A stretch of DNA of 64,000 nucleotides, taken from Phoenix dactylifera (Eukaryota; Streptophyta; Magnoliopsida; Arecales; Arecaceae). Under the pieces are notes generated by a model that was given only the letters and a program-made list of their open reading frames with translations, was not told the origin of the DNA and ran no database searches. The translations under genes and the position numbers were made by a program. Each line of letters begins with the position of its first letter. Position 1 is the stretch's first letter. Shown here piece after piece: positions 1 to 10,755 of this stretch. The stretch spans positions 21,731,674 to 21,795,673 of the forward strand of contig NC_052400.1 of the NCBI RefSeq assembly GCF_009389715.1, written 5' to 3'.

Positions 1-1564
1 TGCCGGCGATGGGCCTGTTGTCGCCCGGATTTTCGGTTGGTGCGACATTCTCCGCCGGCCTCCTTTCCTCAGGTCGGTTCCTCACGAACCGGTTGAGTAC
101 TCCCCGTCGGATGAGCGCTTCTATCTCATCCCGGAGTTGGTAGCAGTCCTCCGTGTCGTGCCCACGATCTCGGTGGAAGCGGCAATACTTCCTGGGATTC
201 CGGGGGAGTCCCGTGTCTCGCATAGGAGGCGGGGGTCGGAAGAAGTCCCGACCCTCGATTTCCATCAGGATTTCGGCCCGGGGAGCGTTGACGGGTGTGT
301 AGTTCTCGTACTTTTCCGGGTACGTCCGAGGCCGTGGTGGGGACCTCGGCTGAGGGGGGGTCCTTTGCTGAGATCGCCTCTGCTGTCGGGGCGGACTTCT
401 CAGTTTGGGGAGGTTCTTCTTTCGGCGGGGGGATCGGCTCCTTTGTCGGCCGCGCTCCTCGCGGCGTTTCTTCTGCTTCTTCGAGGCGGGCTCAATTGCC
501 CCCCGCCTGGATGCAACTGCCTCCTCGGCCTTGGCATACTTCCGGGCTCGGGCCAACATTTCAGTGAAGTCGGCCGGGAAGCTCTTCTCGATGGAGAAGA
601 GGAATCGGTAGGAGCGAACCCCAGTCTTCAGAGCCGACATAGCTATCGACTGGTCTAGCTCGCGAACCTCCCATGTGGCGGCGGTGAAGCGGTCCAGGTA
701 CTCCTTGAGGGACTCCCCCTCTTTCTGTTTGATGTCGAGAAGGGAGTCCGACGTCCGTTGCTGGCGCCGGCTGGCAGCGAAGTTGGTGGCGAACTGCCTG
801 CCGAGCTGCTCAAAAGAGGACACCGTATTCGGCTTCAGCCCAGAAAACCAAAGCCGAGCGATCCCTCGGAGGGTCGCTGGAAAGGCCTTGCAGAGTATGG
901 CCTCCGAGGACCCTTGCAGGGCCATGAGGGCCCGATAGCTCTCTAGATGGTCGAGAGGGTCAGTCGTCCCGTTGTAGGGTTCCACTTGAGGCATTTTGAA
1001 CCTCGCGGGAACCGGCTCATCCTCGATCTGGCGGGAGAAGGGGGACTTAGTAGTGAACTCAAAGTCTCCCTCTTGTCTTGCCTTCTTGCTGTGGAGCGCC
1101 GCAATCTGGCGCTCCAGATGCTCAACTTTCCGGTCGAGCTCCCCCACTCGTGGAATTGTCGCCGTGGTTTGCGCCGGCTCACGGTGGTCTGGGGCTGACT
1201 CCGCCTCAGAAAGCTGGGGCCTCCGGTCGAAGCCTTTTCCCGGTGACTCCCTCCGGGGGGAAGCTCGTTCTTCGTTGTTGGCTCTGGAGGAGCCATGCAA
1301 GTTTTGGCTTGGGAAAACCGGGCCGTTGGGGAGACACTCCGGCGGGGCCTGAGCCCGTGGGGGGAGCGTAGGTAAGGCTTCCTCGCGCCGCAGACTCTGA
1401 ACGGCGGCGGCCAGGGCCTGGACTTGCTGTACCAAGGCGTCAAACTGTTCCGGCTGGACCTGAGGAACCGGGTCCGCCGGAGTTGGAGAATTCTGGACAG
1501 AGTGTCCAGGACTTTGCGGGGGACGCCGGAAGGCGTTAGAGGCTCCCTTACTTCTCAACTTCAT
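1..1564 (-). CDS. gag: Gypsy gag polyprotein, partial (C-terminal end beyond the window)
   Basis: The frame starts at the ATG at 1564 (minus), about 33 bases inside the LTR end, and appears open across the visible ~1.5 kb. The N-terminal third is rich in P, Q and R. A coiled-coil-like stretch (LDRKVEHLERQIAAL) follows. The Retrotrans_gag capsid domain comes next, with MPQVEPYNGTTDPLDHLESY near 1000-930 and YRFLFSIEKSFPADFTEMLA near 610-555. A strongly basic, arginine-rich linker and a CRFHRDRGHDTEDCYQLRDE segment near 195-120 complete the visible part. This is the usual order for plant Gypsy gag. It is a retroelement fossil; no host role is proposed. Confidence 0.85.
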   Translation of the reverse strand, partial: MKLRSKGASNAFRRPPQSPGHSVQNSPTPADPVPQVQPEQFDALVQQVQALAAAVQSLRREEALPTLPPRAQAPPECLPNGPVFPSQNLHGSSRANNEERASPRRESPGKGFDRRPQLSEAESAPDHREPAQTTATIPRVGELDRKVEHLERQIAALHSKKARQEGDFEFTTKSPFSRQIEDEPVPARFKMPQVEPYNGTTDPLDHLESYRALMALQGSSEAILCKAFPATLRGIARLWFSGLKPNTVSSFEQLGRQFATNFAASRRQQRTSDSLLDIKQKEGESLKEYLDRFTAATWEVRELDQSIAMSALKTGVRSYRFLFSIEKSFPADFTEMLARARKYAKAEEAVASRRGAIEPASKKQKKRREERGRQRSRSPRRKKNLPKLRSPPRQQRRSQQRTPPQPRSPPRPRTYPEKYENYTPVNAPRAEILMEIEGRDFFRPPPPMRDTGLPRNPRKYCRFHRDRGHDTEDCYQLRDEIEALIRRGVLNRFVRNRPEERRPAENVAPTENPGDNRPIAG

Positions 1565-1597
1565 GACTGCTACTCGGTCCCTTCCTCTAGCGCCAAC

Positions 1598-2550
1598 TGT
1601 TGCTGGAAATTGGACCCGGGGGCAATCTTCGGTCGAGGAGAGGGAGCGGCGAGTTCTCACGGCGGGGCGGCGGTCCGTCGGCGGGCGGCGTCCTCCGTCT
1701 GGGGCGGTCGGAGAGAAGGGACGGCTGGTTCATGCGGCGAGGCGACGATCCGTCAGCTGGCGGCGTCCTCCGTCTGGGTGCCTGCACACGAGCCGGTGGC
1801 CGGGTTTTTCGGCGCCGGCCCTCCGACACTCAAGTCAGGGAGGGGGCAAATAGTGTAGAAAGGAGATAAACAGTGTCAGTAGAGTGCATCAATCTTCCAA
1901 CCCCCTCCTGAGAGGCCAAGGCTCCCTTTTATAGGCGGAGGTCGGTTTACCTGCGATGTAACAAGGCGAAGCCGTAGTACGGCTCGGCATGTCGTTCGGG
2001 TCGGCGCACGGTCAGGCGGATCATTGCACTGATGTCGGCGGTGAGGGCGTCGTACAGCCCGAATTAGCACGCTATCAGGCGAATTATTGCATTGGTGTCG
2101 GAGGTATGGCCGAGATCGGAGACTTATCATAGTTGACTAGACTCTGCTGGGCTGATTTGCCGTGGAGAGCTGAGAGTCCGTAGATGATAGGAGCCATGCG
2201 CATTTATTGTGGAGTGAGCCGGAGATCCGCATTTATTGTGGAGTAAGCCGGAGATCCGCATTTATTGTGGAGTAAGCCGGAGAGTTACAGCGACCATGCG
2301 CAATAAATGCCAGAGGGGCGTCAGGGTATGGTCCTCGGCCAGACCTCAGAGGCGCACGGCCGTAGTAGGTGGCTGACAAGAGTAGACCTCGAACATCGGG
2401 ATTTTTCTTAGGTCGGAGGTCTCGAGGTCGGTCGTCTTGAGGTCGGGCGTTCCGAAGTCGGACGCCGACTTCGGCCGTCCGGGGTCGGAAATTGTACGGC
2501 TTCTTAGGGGCATTTATGTCATTTGGGAAAAAATCTTATTCCCCCCAACA
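1598..2550 (-). repeat. 5' LTR of the Gypsy element (953 bp)
   Basis: Bounded by TGTTGGGG and AGCAACA (minus strand). A TATA box (CTATAAAAGG, minus, 1926-1935) divides U3 from R/U5. U3 contains three 29-bp tandem units (CGCATTTATTGTGGAGT...) at 2199-2285 and a run of AGGTCGG-type words at 2400-2490. U5 contains a repeated GACGGAGGACGCCGCC motif near 1690-1775. Immediately inside is GTTGGCGCTAGAGGAAGG (1597-1580, minus), the position and TGGCGC start expected of a tRNA primer site; the tRNA species is not identified. Confidence 0.85.
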
Positions 2551-4200
2551 GGCACCCTGCCGTTAAATGAAGTCGGAGCCGTGCCGTTAATGATGACAGC
2601 AGAATGAGATAAGATGGTTCGAATCAAAAGGAAGATATCGATCTTTTTAATGATCAGGAGGAACCCTGGTTTTTAGTGGCTCCAAATCCGATGCAGCGAT
2701 CACTATACACGGATCCAATCCATCCAAGCGGTTCATGGGAATGATTCAGAAATTGGAACGACAAATAGATAAAACCGCACTCCAGCGTATGCAGGGCCCC
2801 AGAGTGACTGGATCCGGATCCCACGTGTCTTGCCGCCCTGGAGGGCATCGGTTTAGACGCATAGCATGATCCATCGTATCCTAACTGACCGTCCGGAGTC
2901 AAGTGGACACGACAGATGACGCCGATGATGATGTGTTGGACAACGTGAATGCATGGTATGGATGATCATGACGATGGGCTCTGGCGATCGGATCATTGAG
3001 ATCCCAAAGTTGGGCACCACGCTCGCGGCCGGAATTTTTTCTAAAATTTTTGGTAGCGTATTATACTCCGTTTACCAGGGCTTCCCGTACCTTCTCTCCT
3101 CTCTCCTGCTTTTGCAGCTTTTGCTAAAAAGTAACGCTACTGAGACGCGGTCCCCGGCTGGCTGGCGGGCGGCGGCAACCGCATGTACGGTTATCGGCGT
3201 GTCAAGTTCCCGTTGGATTTGCCGATATTCATATACCCAAATCAAAAAAATTATTGTTTAGATTCAAAGTTAAATCAGAACCTAATGAAATTTTTATGTC
3301 CATATTGTAAAAAGGTTCGGATAGCGTGGACCGGCTTTGAGGTTTGGACCCAGAATATTACTTTGTTAATCATAAAATAAAAACAAAGTACCGTTATAAA
3401 ATAGATGTCACCCACTTCTAATATTCCTATCATTATTTGGGTACTGTATTTACTTTTTTTTTAAGACTTCTATATTACTTATCTAGAGAAAAATTAAATA
3501 TGCTCTACCTAACTTTTCTTTGACTTATGCTAGCATTATCCACTTGTGGAACGTTTTTAAATATCATATAGGGTTTTCCGATCTGATTATAAAATGTGAA
3601 GCAATATATATATATATATATAGATAAATAGAATGATGATAGAAGGAAAATAAACATTACAACCTATTTTTATTACGAGAAAACGTGCAATGCCAATAAA
3701 CCTATGATAGAGTATTTATATAATGACCATGGAATCCCATATTAGTTATAGAACTAATTCCTGTAATTATGAAACCCATATCAAAAGATGCGGGATGCAA
3801 AAATATATCGATAGAAAAATGTTTTGCCTTAAAAGGTAGTGCCTGCACCTAAGAAGGTGCGGAGAAAGCAAAAGTAAAAAATATCGGCTATATAAAAATC
3901 AAAACTAAAAAAAGGGTCATACATTTTACTATTACTTTTATTTCCTACATATTCACATAGTTAGAATATATGAAGAATAAAAAAAATATAATAATCAACT
4001 TTAATATAAAGATTAAATCATAAAAAATATATTGTAAAAAGATTATAGGTGACATAGATAGGATCATAGGACTTTAGTAGAACAAGATGGTTGCATTGTT
4101 ACTGCTCTCCACTTGATTATTTTCTTTTACGATTAAAATGAAAAAATAATAGATGCACAAATGTGAATACATGCATATATTGGTATATTTATATGTACGA
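2551..4200. other. Intergenic, no gene seen
   Basis: Moderately GC-rich up to about 3200, then strongly AT-rich. It contains a short (TA)n run at 3605-3622. No protein family, RNA gene or bounded transposon was recognised. The short open frames here have no supporting motif or splice structure. Confidence 0.5.
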
Positions 4201-4204
4201 GTAT

Positions 4205-5040
4205 TATTGTCACCAAATTCTGAACCGAGTTTCTCTGAGGTCGGTGAGAACCAAAGAGAAGCGAGGTCGGGTGAGACCAAAATAAGAAAAAGTTGATTGC
4301 TGCCGAGGCTAATTTGCAAGAAGTCCACTTGCGGAAATATTTCCGACGAGGACCCTCCGATGTTTAATTTAAAATAGAAGGGCAAGAGTGTGGAAGGAAG
4401 AAAATCTATAGATTGGAATCTCCAAATGAACTTATCTTAGGTTCTCCGGGCTACTCCTTTATATTGGGTAGAATACAGATCTGTTATCTGAGTGGGTGCA
4501 GCATGCCTTATCTGTATGGTAACGGTCACCTGCATGTTAACCACATGGTAACCGTTTCGCTTGAGCGCACACGACAGTAATCACGCCGATCATGTATTAA
4601 TTGCGGTGTCACCAAAACTGCTGGTCTTTATTAGCATGAGCAGGGTGGCACTTCGATTTTCACAGAAATTGTTTATCTTGATAAGAACCGAGGTCAAGAT
4701 GTCGATTATTGCCCCATCAAGTATGTATTGTTAGGGGTAAAATGGATCACTCAAAGCACATGGTCAAATCGCCGGCACTTGATGACGAACGTGACGACAG
4801 CAAGCATATTCTCAGCAGTCCCGACCTCAGAGTGCTCGACCTCAAAGCGCCCGATTTCAGAGCGCTCGGTCTTGGCATCGATGACCACAGAGCTCACGAC
4901 TTCGATCTCGGCATGATTTTGGCAGCCATAGTCTCGGCAGAGTTAAGCATGATCGACCTCGAGGCCAAGAAAGATCCAATCAAAGGAAGAAGGAGACCTC
5001 CCCACTACACCGAAAATCAAGTTCCCCACTACTCTGAGTT
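4205..5040 (-). repeat. LTR-like remnant, probably an old solo LTR or LTR fragment
   Basis: On the minus strand this reads like an LTR: GAGGTCGG-type words, then a TATA box (CAATATAAAGGA, about 4455-4467), then a U5-like stretch ending with CGGAAATATTTCCG near 4335. The word content resembles the Gypsy LTR at 1598-2550. No convincing paired ends or target-site duplication were found, so the borders are approximate and the identity is an inference. A T-run at 5039-5060 marks the right edge. Confidence 0.4.
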
Positions 5041-5060
5041 TTTTTTTTTTGTTTTTTTTG

Positions 5061-8000
5061 GCGCTATACTTCGAGTCTAATTTACAAATCCAAACTTTTT
5101 CCGGTAATTCATCAAATTTACTCTCTGCCCCGTGAAGTCCAATCATCTTTTCGCCGCGATTTCCGCTTCAATCGAGCCGTTAATACTTCAAACAGTACAA
5201 GAACGGGCGGCGCTGCTTGGCCGGCTTAGGAAGGAAACCACCACCCCTATCCCATCCTGTCCCATTCGTTACCTTACCTACTGAAGTCCTCGGGGACGAT
5301 AAGGGGCGTTAAAAAAATATTAGAACGGAATGGATGGTTACAGGTGATGTCTGATGACAACACGAACGGAGGAGGTTGTTGGCATGGACTGTGGACGGAT
5401 TGTTTGGAATGAAACTGCTATCCTCGTCATACGAGAGCTGGGATGGAGGATCACATGATCCACCGACACGTGTATATTGGAGAGCCAACCACCATCCGTC
5501 CTCTAATCTCTCGGCACGTTGTTTTGGCTTTGGACCGGTCGCTGTGGGCTGTGGGCTGTGGGGATTGGGTGGCGGGTGCCGTCTCGTTCCGGAAAGCGCA
5601 GCAGCCTCACGTCATCTCACCCGAGGATCTAATGTGGGTTTAATACGCTGGGCGGCGGAGGGAGGAGGACTCCAGCTCTCTGCCCGCTGGCATTTGGAGG
5701 CTTCTGCTTTAGTTTTCCGCTGACCGCCGTTGCCTCGTCCCAAAGGGTAGCCCGAACTTCGGGAACTTTGGGAACTTCTATTAGAGCTTAAGGACTGCAA
5801 ATTGGTAGCTAGAATGTCTTGGAATGGAACCAGAGTTGGGATCAAACAATTGAACACAATCCCTGGACCTTTTATAGAGCTTCGAATTTTTCCAATTTTC
5901 ACCGATAGGACTTGACGGCCAAGGTCCATGGGATCCTTACGATCATTTCTATAAAAAGAACAGAAATAAAAATAGCTATTACAACTTTTGAGGGAAGACG
6001 GCATGTTTGTCTCGCTTGCATCACCAAAGATCGGATGGTCTTGCAGTTGCACTGCAAGGTATATCTCTCCAATGATTGTTTTTTGAAAAAGATATGCAAA
6101 TCTTTTTTAATATAGATATCTTATAATTTGTATAAATCTATAAGAAGAATTGCTATTGGTATTTTTATTTTTATTTTATCCAGAAAATTAGCAAAAAAAA
6201 TAGATGGTGGTAGAGATGGTAGCAAAAATTTGTAATATGCAACTTGAATAAAACAAAATCCTCGTTGGACCTGAAAATTAACTTTTGAGGTTTTTCTTGG
6301 CACAAAGTAAATGTATGTGCAGCACCAAATTATTATTGTAATATCTTTTTTTAATGCTAGCTATTATTGCAGCGATACCCCGTTATAGTGCTATAACTTA
6401 TCTAAGATTCTGAAAAATGTTGAATATTGTGTTGCCTTGCTAACGTTGGTAACATTTAAGCAATGATACATGATAGTCAATATATGTAGAATAACAATCT
6501 GTTAGTTTTCTATAAACATATATATATTTTTTTGACAACCAAAATGCATACGATTCAAGTGATACTACAGGATAGTCAAAATGCGAGAAAGAACAATCTT
6601 TTAGTTTTGTATAAATATATACATATTTGATTGACAGTCAAAATGCATTTTATAAAGAAATAGAAAGGAGGCTGAAAGTTAATGATTAGCATTTTAAATA
6701 GAGATGGCCTCCAATGAATAAAAATAAAGAGAGGTAAAATGAGTCATGCAACGTTTTATTCACGCTATTCTTAGTGGCAAACAACGACCTCGTGGTCCTG
6801 CATTTCTTATATTACATCATTATTACATTCATAATGGACCACCAATTGGCTGACGTTTTCATTGCCCTGCTGCAAGTCAATCTTTCATTGTATGAACACA
6901 TGTTTTTTTTTTCCTGATTCGTACCATTCTGTTGTCACGATTTGCACCATTCTCTTTCATCGAGAATATGAGCTGCTCAGCACTAAATGGAACCCTTTGT
7001 ATTTGGACTCTCTTGTGGGAATGGGCAACCCCCATCTGACGAAAGTTATTATGCGAATCATTTTATTTAATCATCTTATCTTTTTTTGTAATATATAATT
7101 TATCAAAGATAGAACCTACATGCAAGCCTCAAGCGTTACGACGGCTAGGCGTGTTCACAGCATTGATTGGTTGTTATGTTAGCTGAGCTCATTAGCTTCA
7201 GAATTCACTAATTTAGCTATAATTCTGCAACGAGAAATAATTAGCAGTAATTTATTCAAGAATTAGAAGAATCTTGGATCGTCGATGAATTGATTAGCCG
7301 ATTAAACTGCGACACAAGTATCTCAGGAATTGATGGCGAGCTGTGGCTTAATTGGTGCATGAGAAACCAAAGCTCCTGAATTTTGAAACGGACGCCTGGG
7401 ATTTGATGATAGTCAGGGGAGCGTTGGAGCCGGGAACCTTCTAGAGGGAATGATCCAACCGTCCGATTTTCTCAGTCGGGAGATGACGTGGCCGGTACCT
7501 TTCATGGGGACGCGGTGTGCCAGCGGGCCTCGGCGCCGACGGTTCAGCCGTGTGGGCCGTGACGCGTGGGCCCACTCACATGCGGGATCGCTCCCTTCTC
7601 CCAATTTCTCATCCCGAGGGCCCACGCCAACTTATACCTTCTCCCCTAATTTATTTAAAAAACAAACAAGAGCAGAACCCCTCAACGTGGCCATCACCAT
7701 CCATGCCAAATGGCCAGTCCCATCCGGCCATCTATCGGAATTAATCCGAAGGACAAGGTGACATAATACGAGGACAATTTAGTTATCCATATATTTTTTT
7801 TAATTTCTTTTAAGCCGCAGATGAAAGACGACTGCAACCCTGTTTCCGCGGTCCGGGCCTGCGCCTTTGAAATATTTAAGCAGTTAGTTCCACGTTGGGG
7901 GACCATCGCGATTAAATTAAATTAAAAACACCGCCGGCGAAGACGTAAAATTCGGGTAGCCGTTTCGGTAGCGTAGTTTTGGGGTTCGTTCATGCCCGGT

Positions 8001-8400
8001 TATCTTACCGCCAATGTATTGTTCAGTCCCGTGAATAATAAATTTCAATCTCCTCCGAAGATTAAAAAAAAAATAAAAAAAAAATTCTTCCTTCGTTATT
8101 CCAATCTTCCCCTTGCCGAGTTTGAACGCACATAAAGTTCAAAACGGGATCATGAAGCCTCTCCATTTGAGCTCACCGCTCGCTTTTATCTTCATACCTC
8201 TAATTTTTAAATAAGATAAGCAGCATTCCTCCCCACTTTCCATGGTCGCATATCAGTTCAAACAAATCATGGTGCGCGGAATATCACCGCGAGCGAGCGC
8301 ATCGCAAAATTTTTATTTTTAAAATTTAAAAAAAGACAAAAGGAAGTAATAATAAATTCAAAATATCTGTATTTATGAACCATGAGAAGCAGAGGCCAGG
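5061..8400. other. Intergenic and distal upstream region of LRX, no gene seen
   Basis: Mixed composition: GC-rich at 5150-5760 and 7390-7760, AT-rich between. A CACGTG G-box core occurs near 5466. No motif supports any of the short frames. The segment 5750-6060 has a sharper composition than its neighbours and could be an old insertion, but I could not identify it. Confidence 0.45.
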
Positions 8401-8685
8401 AATAGTCAGTCGCGTAGAGATTAGAGGACTGAGCGTGGCCGTTCGAAGCATCTCTACGCTTCCTTAGAAAACGCTCTCATCGTGGGTGGGTTTTGAGCTG
8501 GGGTTTAGCTGTCTCTCCTTAGACTCTCTAGTGTTTATGTTTATCCCTCCTCCCTCTCCCCTCAAAAAACCCGTAGAAGCGAGGAAAAAAAAAAAAAAAA
8601 CATAGCAGCCCACCACTGTACTCATCGTCCCTTCTTTCCTTCCCCCATTCTTTGAAACTGCAGCACTTAGGAAGAAGAGGATGAG
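8400..8685 (+). promoter_or_regulatory. LRX proximal promoter and 5' leader
   Basis: Pyrimidine-rich DNA (CTCTCCTTAGACTCTCT, then TCCCTCCTCCCTCTCCCC) followed by a run of about 17 A at 8584-8602 and a CT-rich leader to the ATG. It looks like a plant 5'UTR. No clear TATA box was located, so the start of transcription is not fixed. Confidence 0.4.
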
Positions 8686-10755
8686 ATGAAGAAAAGCGGT
8701 AGATCACAACGTCTCCATCACCTGGTCTTATTTCTCCTCTGTTTCGCTGGCTCGGCGTTTGGGTTCTCGAGCCATGGGCTGACGGACGCGGAGGCCGGAT
8801 TCATCCGGCAGCGGCAGCTCCTCTACTACCGGGACGAGTTCGGGGACCGGGGGGAGTACGTGACCGTGGACCCGTCGCTCAACTTCCCCAACTCCCATCT
8901 CCGGGACGCCTACATTGCCCTCCAGGCCTGGAAGCTGGCCATCATCTCCGACCCCCTCAACCTCACCGCCAACTGGGTCGGATCAAACGTCTGCAACTAC
9001 ACCGGCGTCTACTGCGCACCGCTCCCCTCCGACCCCCACCTCACCGTCGTCGCCGGCATCGACCTCAACCACGGCGACATCGCCGGCTACCTCCCCGAGG
9101 AGCTCGGCCTCCTAACTGATCTCGCCCTCTTCCACATCAACTCCAACCGCTTCTGCGGCACGGTCCCCCACAAGTTCGAATGCCTGCACCTCCTCTTCGA
9201 GCTCGATCTCAGCAACAACCGCTTCGCCGGCAAGTTCCCGGACGTCGTCCTCGGCCTACCTTCTCTCAAGTTCCTCGATCTTCGGTTCAACGAGTTCGAG
9301 GGGGGCGTCCCCAAGGCCCTCTTCGACAAGGATCTCGACGCCATCTTCATCAACCACAACCGCTTCGCCTTTGACATCCCCGACAACTTCGGCAACTCCC
9401 CCGTCTCCGTCATCGTCCTCGCCAACAACCGCTTCCGGGGATGCGTCCCGGCCAGCCTCGGCAAAATGTCCAGGACCCTCAACGAGATCATCCTTCTCAA
9501 CAACGGCCTCCGGTCTTGCCTCCCACCCGAGATCGGCCTCCTCAAGGACCTCACCGTCTTCGATGTCAGCTTCAACCAGCTCGTCGGGCCTCTGCCGGAC
9601 TCCATCGGATGGATGCTCAGCCTCGAGCAGCTGGATGTCGCACACAACCTCCTCTCCGGCCAGATCCCGACCTCTATCTGCACCCTGCCCCGCCTTCAGA
9701 ACTTCACCTTCTCTTATAACTTCTTCACAGGAGAGCCGCCGGTGTGCCTGAAGGTGCCGTCGTTCGACGACCGGAGGAACTGCCTGCCCGGCCGGCCGGC
9801 GCAGAGATCCGCGGCGCAATGCAAGTCCTTCTTGTCCCATCCCGTGGACTGCAACTCCTTCCGGTGCGCGCCGTTCGTGCCGGCGAGCCCTCCCCCGCCG
9901 CCTCCTTCGCCGCCTCCACCTCCAGTTTACTCCCCACCACCACCATCGCCGCCGCCGCCGTCCCCATCTCCTCCACCGCCTTCTCCGCCACCACCGTCTC
10001 CGTCCCCGCCGCCTCCTTCCCCACCTCCACCATCTCCGTCTCCGCCACCACCCTCTCCACCTCCTCCATCCCCATGCCCGCCGCCTCCTCCACCACCGCC
10101 TTCGCCACCTCCGCCCGTCTACTGCGTTCGGTCTCCGCCACCTCCGCCGCCCAACTCGCCGCCGCCTCCCAGCCCGCATTATTCTCCACCGCCTCCTTAC
10201 CCGTCTCCACCACCACGTCAAGCTTCGCCGCCTCCGCCACCTCATTCCCCGCCACCACCTGTTTATTATTACCCATCACCGCCACCACCGCGAATGTTCT
10301 CGCCACCTCCACCACCTAATTCACCTCCCCCTCCACCACCATGTATTGAGCCACCGCCGCCACCATCACCACCTCCATGCATAGAACCGCCGCCGCCACC
10401 TTCTCCACCACCGCCAACACCGGTATACTATGCTTCTCCACCACCGCCACCGTCACCGTCTCCACCACCACCACCTGTCCACTATGAGCCTCCACCATCT
10501 CCTTCACCTCCACCACCTTCGCCACCTTACCATTATACATCACCACCACCGCCCCCACCTATGCCTTCGTCTCCACCACCCTCAAAACCATGTGAAACTC
10601 CACCACCACCACCTTCCCCTCCACCCCCTAAACCCTGTGAGACTCCACCATCACCACCACCATCTTCGCCAGCACCCACCCCTCTATACGAAGGCCCATT
10701 GCCACCTGTTGTTGGAATCTCATATGCATCACCTCCTCCTCCTCCGTTCTATTGA
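8686..10755 (+). CDS. LRX: Leucine-rich repeat extensin-like protein (LRX3/4/5 type), 689 aa, single exon
   Basis: Extracellular wall protein. In this family the LRR domain binds RALF peptides and the extensin domain anchors the protein in the wall, linking wall state to FERONIA-type receptor signalling. Seen here: a signal peptide (about 1-26, hydrophobic LVLFLLCFAGSAFG); a conserved pre-LRR segment with LQAWK and NVCNYTGVYC; about ten LRRs (about 115-365) of the LDLSNNRFAGKFP type; a cysteine-rich hinge (about 370-400); and a proline-rich extensin domain (about 400-689) with SPPPP blocks and tyrosine motifs such as PVYYYPSPPPP and YHYTSPPPPP. The C-terminus (YEGPLPP...GISYASPPPPPFY) is typical of vegetative LRX3/4/5. 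The start is the first ATG of an open frame directly before the signal peptide. The absence of introns fits the family. The frame is whole, and codon use is very GC-rich through the LRR part. Confidence 0.96.
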   Translation: MKKSGRSQRLHHLVLFLLCFAGSAFGFSSHGLTDAEAGFIRQRQLLYYRDEFGDRGEYVTVDPSLNFPNSHLRDAYIALQAWKLAIISDPLNLTANWVGSNVCNYTGVYCAPLPSDPHLTVVAGIDLNHGDIAGYLPEELGLLTDLALFHINSNRFCGTVPHKFECLHLLFELDLSNNRFAGKFPDVVLGLPSLKFLDLRFNEFEGGVPKALFDKDLDAIFINHNRFAFDIPDNFGNSPVSVIVLANNRFRGCVPASLGKMSRTLNEIILLNNGLRSCLPPEIGLLKDLTVFDVSFNQLVGPLPDSIGWMLSLEQLDVAHNLLSGQIPTSICTLPRLQNFTFSYNFFTGEPPVCLKVPSFDDRRNCLPGRPAQRSAAQCKSFLSHPVDCNSFRCAPFVPASPPPPPPSPPPPPVYSPPPPSPPPPSPSPPPPSPPPPSPSPPPPSPPPPSPSPPPPSPPPPSPCPPPPPPPPSPPPPVYCVRSPPPPPPNSPPPPSPHYSPPPPYPSPPPRQASPPPPPHSPPPPVYYYPSPPPPRMFSPPPPPNSPPPPPPCIEPPPPPSPPPCIEPPPPPSPPPPTPVYYASPPPPPSPSPPPPPVHYEPPPSPSPPPPSPPYHYTSPPPPPPMPSSPPPSKPCETPPPPPSPPPPKPCETPPSPPPSSPAPTPLYEGPLPPVVGISYASPPPPPFY

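Larger units (their letters stand above)
1..2550 (-). mobile_element. Ty3/Gypsy LTR retrotransposon, 5' part, cut by the left window edge
   Basis: Minus-strand element made up of a full 5' LTR (1598-2550), a primer-binding region immediately inside it, and a gag frame running to base 1. The LTR starts TGTTGGGG and ends AGCAACA on the minus strand, so it has the expected TG...CA ends. pol and the 3' LTR lie outside the window, so neither LTR divergence nor the target-site duplication can be read. The visible part looks whole, and with an open gag this suggests a fairly young copy. Family assignment rests on the gag sequence; the lineage within Gypsy is not resolved. Confidence 0.88.

Noticed and set aside
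943-1443. A 166-codon minus-strand frame inside gag
   Set aside because: Overlaps the gag frame in another phase and has no family features.
2610-2624. GGTTCGAATC, resembling a tRNA T-loop / Pol III B box
   Set aside because: No acceptor stem, anticodon arm or A box at the right spacing. No tRNA or SINE supported.
5612-6099. Overlapping minus-strand frames of 146 and 66 codons, considered as a possible organelle DNA insertion
   Set aside because: No plastid or mitochondrial gene could be matched; left as unidentified intergenic DNA.
9256-10245. A 329-codon arginine/tryptophan-rich open frame on the minus strand of LRX, and other long frames there
   Set aside because: Artefact of CC-rich proline codons: the antisense of CCN repeats has few stops and yields W/R-rich nonsense.
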